Below are positions 57,100-64,000 of a stretch of DNA of 64,000 nt, piece after piece. The first letter of the stretch is position 1. The number at the start of each line of letters is the position of its first letter. The stretch comes from Oxytricha trifallax (lineage: Eukaryota > Ciliophora > Spirotrichea > Sporadotrichida > Oxytrichidae): positions 62,001 to 126,000 of the forward strand of contig ARYC01000530.1 of NCBI GenBank assembly GCA_000711775.1, written 5' to 3'. The notes beneath the pieces are model-generated. The model did no database searches and was not told where the DNA came from. It saw only the letters and a list, made by a program, of their open reading frames with translations. The position numbers and the translations under genes were made by a program.

Positions 57100-57823
57100 A
57101 ACCGCTTTTTTCTAGTTTAGTAATAGATTTGGGTCTTTTCAATTTCATTGAAGCACTCTAAAATTATTACCATTTGATGCTTGTTCTTTACATTATGAGG
57201 ATGTCATCTGCAAATGGCAGTAATTTACCTCAATGTATTAGTTATTTCAAGTCTTTTTAGGAGTTAATAGCATCTTGCAAGTATATATTGAAAAGCATAG
57301 GAGATAATCGACTTCCTTGCGCTACTCCTTTCTCTGATTTTATTTCTTCGCCCTCATATCTTGTATAATTCTTCAATTAGTTTCCTACATTATTATCTTG
57401 CTCCGATTTGATTCTCTGTTGCAGGATCTTTAGTAGCTTATTTTTCCAGACAGAGTCGTATGCTTTTTACAAGTATATAAACATAAATGCTTCTCTGCTC
57501 TTGCTTTTCCGTCTTGAATTCTTAATATGTTCAAAAAGTCTTATGAGGTTAAGGTGAGTGCTTTTATTTTCTTTGAAACCATTCAGGCTGTTCCCTGTCT
57601 CTAGCAATTCCCTTTTCTATTCTTGAATATTGTTTACTATTATTTTTCGATTATTTTGCTAAGATGTGAGTTCACTACAATAGGTTTAGTGTTGTTCACT
57701 TCTGGATATTATTCATCTTAATTCTTTTCTAATAAGATAGTTTCCTCTCATTTAGATATTTTGGAAGCACTTCGCAATTCATTCATTCTGCTATTTTCAT
57801 GCTCACTGCCTTTTTAAGTTTTT
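57100..57823 (-). pseudogene. LINE reverse transcriptase domain
   Basis: The minus strand reads MKIAEQMNCEVLPKYLNERK-like sequence (with TGA in place of one residue), later FMFIYLQKAYDSVWKNKLLK (palm, F.DL.KAYD), KGVAQGSRLSPMLFNIYLQ (57329-57277) and LPFADDILIMQ, with FADD at 57203-57214. The two Asp of FADD and the upstream Asp of KAYDSV are the catalytic residues expected of a LINE reverse transcriptase. Some frame joins are needed upstream, near the insertion at 57824. Confidence 0.85.
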
Positions 57824-58683
57824 GGTCGAATTCGATTAAAAATTGAAAATCAAATATTCAATTAAATCAACTTACCATAGTATAATTTATAATAACAATT
57901 TAATAATTAAAAAACTTAATGATTTTGATGCTTGAGTCTTAATGGAGTGGATTTACTCAAATCTTAGGTTAATCTGCAGTTTATTGAATATTTAGAGGGG
58001 CATATAATGGCAAGTTTTTTTCCCTTTATATTACATCCCTAAACGCTGCTAAAATTTTGACAGTATATAATATCCGAAGTGAGTCGCGAAATTTTATTTT
58101 TTAATGAGACTGGCTTCGCTTTAATAATTTATATTATTCAAAATATTCAATATATTAATCATTGCTCTCTTTATATTATTGCTTGCAGTTTTCTATAATA
58201 TTAATATCACTTTTCTTATTCAATAATATTTTATGCTAAGAGAGATAAATTTTAAGGCAATTACTGTTATTAGTAACATAATTTAACTTTTAATTAATCA
58301 TTCACTATTACTATAAAACTCATGCGATATTTGAAAAGTGCAAAGAATAAAAATAAAAAGAAATGTAAAAGATATAAATCAAACAAACTGAGTGAGTCGC
58401 AAAAAACATTTTTTTTCGTGATTGGCTCCGGACATCAATTAATTAGAAATTTTGGCAGGGTTTTGGTATATAATAGCATTATATAATATTCCCACATTAT
58501 ACACAGCTATTAAATATATCATTGTAAATGATATAGCGCTGCACAATATTGAGACTTGCCTATCTATTTAAAAAATATTAATTAATTATAATATCAATTT
58601 AAATCATTATTAATCATATCTTTTTAGAGCGTTTCTTGATTTCTCAGAATATTTTAACTTCCTATTTTGAATCAAAATTGACC
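57824..58683. mobile_element. 860-bp AT-rich insertion in LINE copy B
   Basis: It separates the reverse transcriptase from its upstream part. The ends are imperfect inverted repeats, GGTCGAATTCGATTAAAA and the inverse of GGTCAATTTTGATTCAAAA. Inside, the segment GTGAGTCGC(G/A)AAA followed by a T/A run and a GGCT(T/C)CG-like block occurs twice (about 58080 and 58392), about 310 bp apart. No transposase is seen. It could be a MITE or an IES-like element. Confidence 0.55.
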
Positions 58684-59399
58684 TATTTGTCGGCCTTCGC
58701 TAGCATTTTCCCATCGAATACGTATTGAATTTTGCTTTGTTTAAGTTGCATTCCGATATGCTTTTTATTACATCCGCTTCATTGCAGAAGTCTTGTAAGA
58801 CAGGTTAGTTAACCATCACTGTATTGCCTTGGCTTTCCCATTTCCTATCTCTCATCTTTGAAAAGTTTATTATAGTAATCTAAAATCATTATCATGGTCT
58901 GTTCTCTAAGTTGCATTCATTCGTCTCTTATAATCAGTCCTTTAATTGGTTGCGCTGATTTCTTGTTTTTTGTTAGTCTTTTTACTAAGCAAAAAGAATA
59001 TTTGAGGTCATTTCTTCCGAAGCAATGTTGCATGTCTCTAATTGCTTTTTTCCACTGCCCCTAAGTATATAAGTAGATGCTGTTATTACTTGAAATGTTA
59101 TTCTTAACAGCCCATTATAGTGGCTGTTGGTAACAATTCTTTGTTTTTCTAGTTTATCTTCATAGCAATTTTTTACTGGTTATTTTAAGTTTTCTTGATT
59201 TAGTTCTCTGCCTTCTTCTATGAAATTTTCTCAACATACCTCCTTATGTTTGATATTCTAATCGTCTTCTCTCTGTCCATCATCTTCAAATCGCTTTCTT
59301 AGAATTTTACTTTTAGTTTTACCTATTGTAACTTGTGATCTGTCAGTTTATGTTGGTTTAGTTCCCACTCAATTTTCTCTAAATTTAAGAAAATCTAGT

Positions 59400-59547
59400 C
59401 CAATTAATTACCTCTTATACGGGTCTCCAAGCTTTCTGGTATAGACTCCCTTAGACCTATTTTCCTCAATCTCTTGCTCAACTCTTTAAAGTGGAAGTTG
59501 AAGCATCACTATTAATTTGTATTTATTTAATTTTTGTTTTATCGATC

Positions 59548-59580
<33 letters not shown>

Positions 59581-59990
59581 TATATATTACTTTGTTCTTA
59601 AGTTCTTTCACTTCATCATTTTAGTAGGAAGGTATGTAAACTGTGATTATGTAAAATGGTTGCCTTCTAAATTTAGGATGTTTCATGTCATGTATTGTCT
59701 TAACGTTATGATTGTTTTCATTTGGTATTTCCCATTATTTAGAGTTAATATCCGTCCATTTCTTGCCAACTGCGTTTGAGTTATGGTTTGACTATTTCCC
59801 CCAAATATTCTTTGAAATCTCTTTTCTACGAAGGCTATGAAATCTGGACTCTTGTCCTCTATCTCTTTCATCATTTGGTCTTACTTCAATTTGGAGTTCC
59901 ATCCACTTACATTTTGTAAACATATTTTTAGTTCAATGTACTGCGAAGCTATTTGCCTCTAATTATTAATAACTTCTACTCTCCCTTTCC
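59400..59990 (-). pseudogene. LINE endonuclease-like domain (partial)
   Basis: The minus-strand frame contains LQNVSGWNSKLKQDQMMKEI and EDKSPDFIAFVEKRFQRIF, which has the layout of the N-terminal APE-type endonuclease of LINEs (N-[VI]-x-G-x-N near the start, then a KSPDF/I-x-x-[VL]-E segment with the metal-binding Glu). Then NSQTITQTQLARNGRIL and LNNGKYQMKTI follow. Frames shift below 59680. Confidence 0.65.
59548..59587. repeat. (AT)n simple repeat
   Basis: A dinucleotide run with one phase slip inside the LINE. Confidence 0.9.
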
Positions 59991-60399
59991 TACGCTGATT
60001 CTTTGAAATCTTTCATTTTTTTGGCCCATCCTTCAGCTTCCATTTGTTTTTGAAAGAAATAAAGCTGACGATTGTTTTCTATTGGGATAAAAAATCTGTT
60101 CAAGTTTTATAGCTATTATTATTGATACTTGAGCATTAAGGTCTTTTAGAGTTGATTAGCTTGGGTTCGCTTAAATATTTAAAATAATCTTGAATCATTC
60201 TCTATGACTATTATTAGACGTTTTATTTTTTTTCCATGTATACGGGTTGTCTCCTTCTCTCTGCGATTTCCTTAGGTTTTTCTTCCATTTTGTTCCCGCT
60301 GTGATATCCCTCTCTTTTAATTGATTAATTTATATTATAAGATTATATAATAATTATATTTAAATTATTTATTTAGTTAATAAACTGCCAATGTATCTA

Positions 60400-60775
60400 C
60401 ATTTCATACGGCGATTCACTTAAACTAATCAAAAGATACCTCAAATGCAAAAAAGAGCAAGCACGCCTCCTGAAATTAAATCTCACAATTGAATTAATCA
60501 CAATTATAGTCATGGGATGGATTCAAATTGAAGAAATTGGACTTGCTGTTGATGTCAAAAGCATAGAGACCTAATTTGAGGGTTGAAGACATACTATTCA
60601 GATTACTCAGTATAGAGACTTTTAGATGGAAGTTAAAGCAATAAATGAAACAAAGCGAAAAGAAAAATTGGTGGATGAAGCGTATGAAGGAGTAAATCAT
60701 CATATAAATGAAAAAAAGCGAATAATCAACTTGATGATATATGCAACTATGTGTCGACTATAGATTCATTAGTGA
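60400..60775 (+). pseudogene. Coding patch, unknown product, internal TGA
   Basis: The plus-strand frame reads MGWIQIEEIGLAVDVKSIET, QFEG, TGA, RHTIQITQYRDFQMEVKAIN, ETKRKEKLVDEAYEGVNHH and INEKKRIINLMIYATMCRL then TGA. Upstream, a different frame reads NQKIPQMQKRASTPPEIKSH. It is protein-like and charged. It begins about 100 bp beyond the LINE. The minus-strand standard-code frame at 60494-60703 is a shadow. Confidence 0.42.
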
Positions 60776-61430
60776 TAAAATAGAAAAGAATATGAAAAAA
60801 ATAAAAATTTAATATAAATTAATTGCCTTTACTTTAGTATTTCTATATTTAATTTGATAAATAAATAGAAAAATGGATTTATTAAGAGACTATTGCATAC
60901 ATAATGTATATTAATTATTTTCTTAAATCATTTGTTACTAAACGAAAAGAATATTTTTGATAATTAATTAATTCAGTTTTATTGTATATTCTCAAACCTT
61001 AAACTTAAAGACTAAATTAATTCTAATTTTGTTTGCTCACAGAGAAATCCTTAAATTCATATAATTGTAGAAAAACAAGATTTTAATAAGCTTTTAGTTA
61101 TTTATTTGAATTATTTAGTCTTTTTAAGTTAATCATATCAAAATTGATTATTCCTTTCACGTTTAGTCAGCAGAATGTCCAAAAGTTTTAAGAGTTATTA
61201 TCCAAAACTGAATGAAACTATTTTATCTTGATTATAATCTTTTATATCTTTAATATATTACGTTAAACGAATAAGTATCTAAATAGCTATTTAATTTGAA
61301 AATTTTATGATCGATAATATCAGTGTTTTATTTTATTAAGGAATATTTTTATTTGAAATTTAAATCAAACAATTCATTAATACAATATTCTCACTCAAAT
61401 ACTTACATAATAAACAATAAAATATTTATG
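60776..61430. other. AT-rich spacer
   Basis: No feature recognised. Confidence 0.4.
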
Positions 61431-62067
61431 TGTTTAATGATTAAAATCAATTAAATTTAACATATCACTGTTTAATACTAAAATCAAATCATCAATCTTA
61501 GTCGTGACGTAGACGTATCTGAGTGAGTTGACGTGGCAGTCATGAAGTAGAAAACTCCGAAAAAACCATTCTCGCTATTACCTAGTCTTCTCCCAAAATC
61601 AAGATGTCATCCCAGTTTGTACCTGGGGACAGAGCTCGTGAGATCCAACTAGATAACAGAAGATGGAGAAAAACGCTTACCGGTCCCACCGCTGCTGGGA
61701 AACGTAATCCCTATCCTTTCGCTGTGGTAGCTTCAGCACCCTAACCCGGTGTGGGAGAAAAATCCTTATCGTTGGCTTCAATGGTTTTCGTCTTCTCACT
61801 TTCGAAGGCAGAGCGTACCTTCATCCTGCTCCCTATTACCTAGGAAACTGAACTCAAGCCAGTAGACTCATCTAATGCAGGGAAATCTTAGGATCCAGCT
61901 CACTCGAAGAGTGTACGCTGACAGATTAAACCCTGACAACTGGTCCCTCATGCGTTGCGCCCAGCAACCTCTACCTCCCTAGATAGGCCTTAGTGTAGTT
62001 GAAAGCTTTATCAGAAAGTCCCAAGTGGTTAGTACCACCTAGCAACTATTTTTCTAATTTAATAATA
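61431..62067 (+). repeat. GC-rich dispersed repeat R1, copy 2 (short form)
   Basis: 637 bp, the same orientation and limits as 49121-49892 but without the 119-bp TGACGTG-bounded segment. Other differences are scattered substitutions and small indels, so the two copies are not recent duplicates. No coding frame of convincing composition was found. Confidence 0.85.
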
Positions 62068-63642
62068 TAAAATATTTATAATTATGCTAATTTGATAAAC
62101 ATTATCATATTAAACATTTATAATTTACTCAAATATACCATATATCTAAGCAAAAAATTAATTAGAGAAATTTTGTTATAACAACAATATTTAAAATATC
62201 TAAAATTCTAAATGTTAAAGATACTATTAGCTTTTGATATAATAATAATATAATTTTGCAAATGTTATTATATAAATAAAAAGGTAAATATATTTAGCTT
62301 ATTTCTTAATATGATAGTTTTCAATTGCAAAGTTTAAATTTACAGCTTATGTCAACTTGCTGAAGTTGAATGGCAAAAATAGTATATGTCCTGATATTCC
62401 GAATAATTGATTTTGTCTAAGTATGTGAAACTCATTAACTCATTTTGCTTTCAATAAATTATATTTCATTGATGAATATTATCAGATGACAGCTTATTAC
62501 AAGTTGATTTCAGGTATTTAAGTAAAAATTGTAAGTAATCCTAAATGAATATAGAGACTACATCTGAATAACTTCTATAATTTTATTTAATTATGTATTG
62601 GAACTCCTGGAATGTCAATTTACATATATAAATTAATAATTTACTATTAATAAAAAAGATTTGATTTGTGAATATAAAATTAAAGATAAATAAACTACAT
62701 TTCTCGGTAAATTACACCAAAGATAAAATCAAGAATACTTAAATTGCTAAAATTTATAATTTACCTGTTTATCAATGCTACCATCATTTGATTACATTTG
62801 ATTTGTCATAAAATATTTCGAGTAAGCTAGTTTTCATTAGTATGCTTAATTAGATTCTTTGATTATATCCACACTTTTAATAGCCTCACTGTTAGTTTTG
62901 TCAACCTATTTATATCTGTTTTTCTTTAGTTAAATTTCATTTATATTTTTGATTTATACTATAATTAATGCATTATTAAAGTTTTTAAAAGAAAATATGC
63001 TAAAATTAATGATTTACATATTAGAGCAAGATTCTTATAGATTGAAGACCTTTACTAGAGGACACTTTTTTCTTTTTTAAGATTACCATCAATTATAATA
63101 TGTCAATAGATTTATAATATTTTGTAGTATTTTCAATGAAATAATATTGACCAATTAAAATTTTTAATAAAAGAAAAGTCTAGTATTTCTCCATTATACA
63201 TTATTTTTAAAGATTATCCTTTACTGATGTATCAAGACGGCAAATATAATTCTTTAATGATTTCTCAAAAAATATAATTGAAAACTATAAAATGATTCGA
63301 TTAGTGATGTAAACTAGCTATTTAAATTTAAACATTTTCAAATGAGTAAATTGAGTTTACTGTCATCTTTGTCGTAATAAGATTAAAAAATTATTCTTAT
63401 ATAGATTCTGAAGATAAATTCAAATTTGAATTAATTATTAATATTATACAGTTTTTAACTTTACGATTATTGATAGTGGCTATATTTAAAATAAATATTA
63501 GTACTTAGTGATAAAAAAGTAAGGCTACAAAATCTTAAAGATTAGTATTTATGACTTTTATAGTATTTAATCAGGCTTTTATTTATTCCTAAAAACCAAT
63601 AAAGTTGACTTCTGTGCATCTGTATACTCAAAAGTTTTTTGA
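62068..63642. other. AT-rich spacer
   Basis: AT-rich. 62340-62560 is slightly less AT-rich, but no convincing frame was found. Confidence 0.4.
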
Positions 63643-63894
63643 GATAAGCAAGATATTTTTCAATCCACTGATAAGAAACTAGCATCTATCTTGACTTGCC
63701 AGGAATGTCTTCATTTAGTCCAAAGTACTCAATATAATGATGGAATCACATAGAAATACTCTCCATTAATTGTAATTGCTTTGCATGTATAAACATCGAA
63801 AGGCAGCAAATAAATACAACCGGAATATATATAGTAAAATAAAAAAGTCATCATCTCAAGCAAGACATAAATATTTAATACTATCTGGGAATGA
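63643..63894 (+). CDS. Coding segment, unknown product
   Basis: 84 codons between TGA codons (UAR = Gln): DKQDIFQSTDKKLASILTCQ, ECLHLVQSTQYNDGITQK, YSPLIVIALHVQTSKGSK, QIQPEYIQQNKKVIISSK and FNTIWE. The composition is globular and includes a CxxC. Another plus-strand frame starting MMESHRNTLHQLQLLCMYK at about 63738 runs open to the window edge, so reading frame choice is not certain. The minus-strand standard-code frame at 63729-63971 is a shadow. Confidence 0.45.
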
Positions 63895-64000
63895 GGAATA
63901 CTAGAATTAGCGTAAATCATGGAATCCATAAAGCTTTTTAAATTAAAAAAAGAATAATTCTGTAGCATCACTATGGCTGAGTTTTAGTAAAATTAATTAG

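Larger units (their letters stand above)
53890..60310 (-). mobile_element. LINE-type retrotransposon (copy B)
   Basis: Minus-strand non-LTR element recognised by endonuclease and reverse transcriptase motifs with UAR = Gln. Order from 5' (60310) to 3' (53890): a charged N-terminal part, an apurinic-type endonuclease around 59990-59400, the reverse transcriptase around 57820-57100, and a long C-terminal part to about 53900. Two later insertions interrupt it (57824-58683 and 54561-54979). Frames are broken in places but motifs are well kept, so it is younger than copy A. The element is less AT-rich than the flanks, which defines its ends roughly. Target duplications were not identified. Confidence 0.8.

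Noticed and set aside
1-64000. CRISPR arrays, bacterial operons, ribosome binding sites and intrinsic terminators.
   Set aside because: No regularly spaced repeats and no prokaryotic gene organisation; introns, UAR = Gln frames and TBE elements point to a ciliate nucleus.
1-64000. The Tetrahymena-type chromosome breakage sequence and C4A2 telomere repeats, which would suggest Tetrahymena germline DNA.
   Set aside because: No breakage sequence or C4A2 repeat tract was seen; the telomere-like ends are C4A4 and belong to TBE elements, which fits stichotrich ciliates.

Overview
This window looks like germline (micronuclear) DNA of a stichotrich/spirotrich ciliate of the Oxytricha-Stylonychia type. 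Three things seen directly support this. First, the DNA is very AT-rich and has no long standard-code genes, yet many stretches become open when TAA and TAG are read as glutamine with TGA as the only stop. Second, there is an almost complete 4.1-kb TBE-type transposon (18266-22380) whose inverted ends begin with the C4A4 telomere repeat CAAAACCCCAAAACCCC and which carries the three known TBE genes (42-kDa DDE transposase, 22-kDa protein, 57-kDa zinc finger/kinase). Third, a second, decayed TBE lies at 43922-45441. Species is not determined. Because only TGA stops in such AT-rich DNA, open frames of a few hundred codons arise by chance. Patches were therefore called on amino-acid composition, introns, family motifs or homology, not on length alone.

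Layout. 0.7-2.2 kb: element with about 80-bp terminal inverted repeats (TIRs) around decayed coding cargo. 6.2-11 kb: old LINE retrotransposon (+) broken by a TIR element and two MITEs. 11.6-12.8 kb: coding patches (-). 13.5-16.6 kb: 3.06-kb TIR element whose interior is a NEK-family protein kinase gene with its own spliceosomal intron. 17.1-18.3 kb: GC-rich island abutting the TBE at 18.3-22.4 kb. 23.1-24.7 kb: third TIR element. 24.8-36.5 kb: many minus-strand coding patches, including a 476-codon gene (27.9-29.4 kb). 37.4-43 kb: mostly plus-strand patches, then a tRNA-like remnant. 43.9-45.4 kb: second TBE. 45.5-47.6 kb: minus-strand patches. 49.1 and 61.4 kb: two copies of a GC-rich dispersed repeat. 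52.4 kb: ABC-transporter ATPase fragment. 53.9-60.3 kb: LINE with endonuclease and reverse transcriptase (-), carrying two insertions. 60.4 and 63.6 kb: plus-strand patches.

Interpretation. Patches of roughly 100-500 bp coding DNA separated by AT-rich spacers are what macronuclear-destined segments (MDSs) and internal eliminated sequences (IESs) look like. Many patches, however, also carry an isolated in-frame TGA or an indel, so germline-limited paralogs or pseudogenes are equally possible; matching to a macronuclear assembly would decide. The points most worth pursuing are the TIR elements with gene-like cargo (NEK kinase above all), a pair of dispersed repeats differing by a 119-bp segment bounded by a 7-bp direct repeat (an empty/filled site like an IES with a pointer), and a repeated coding segment whose parts occur in permuted order at two loci.
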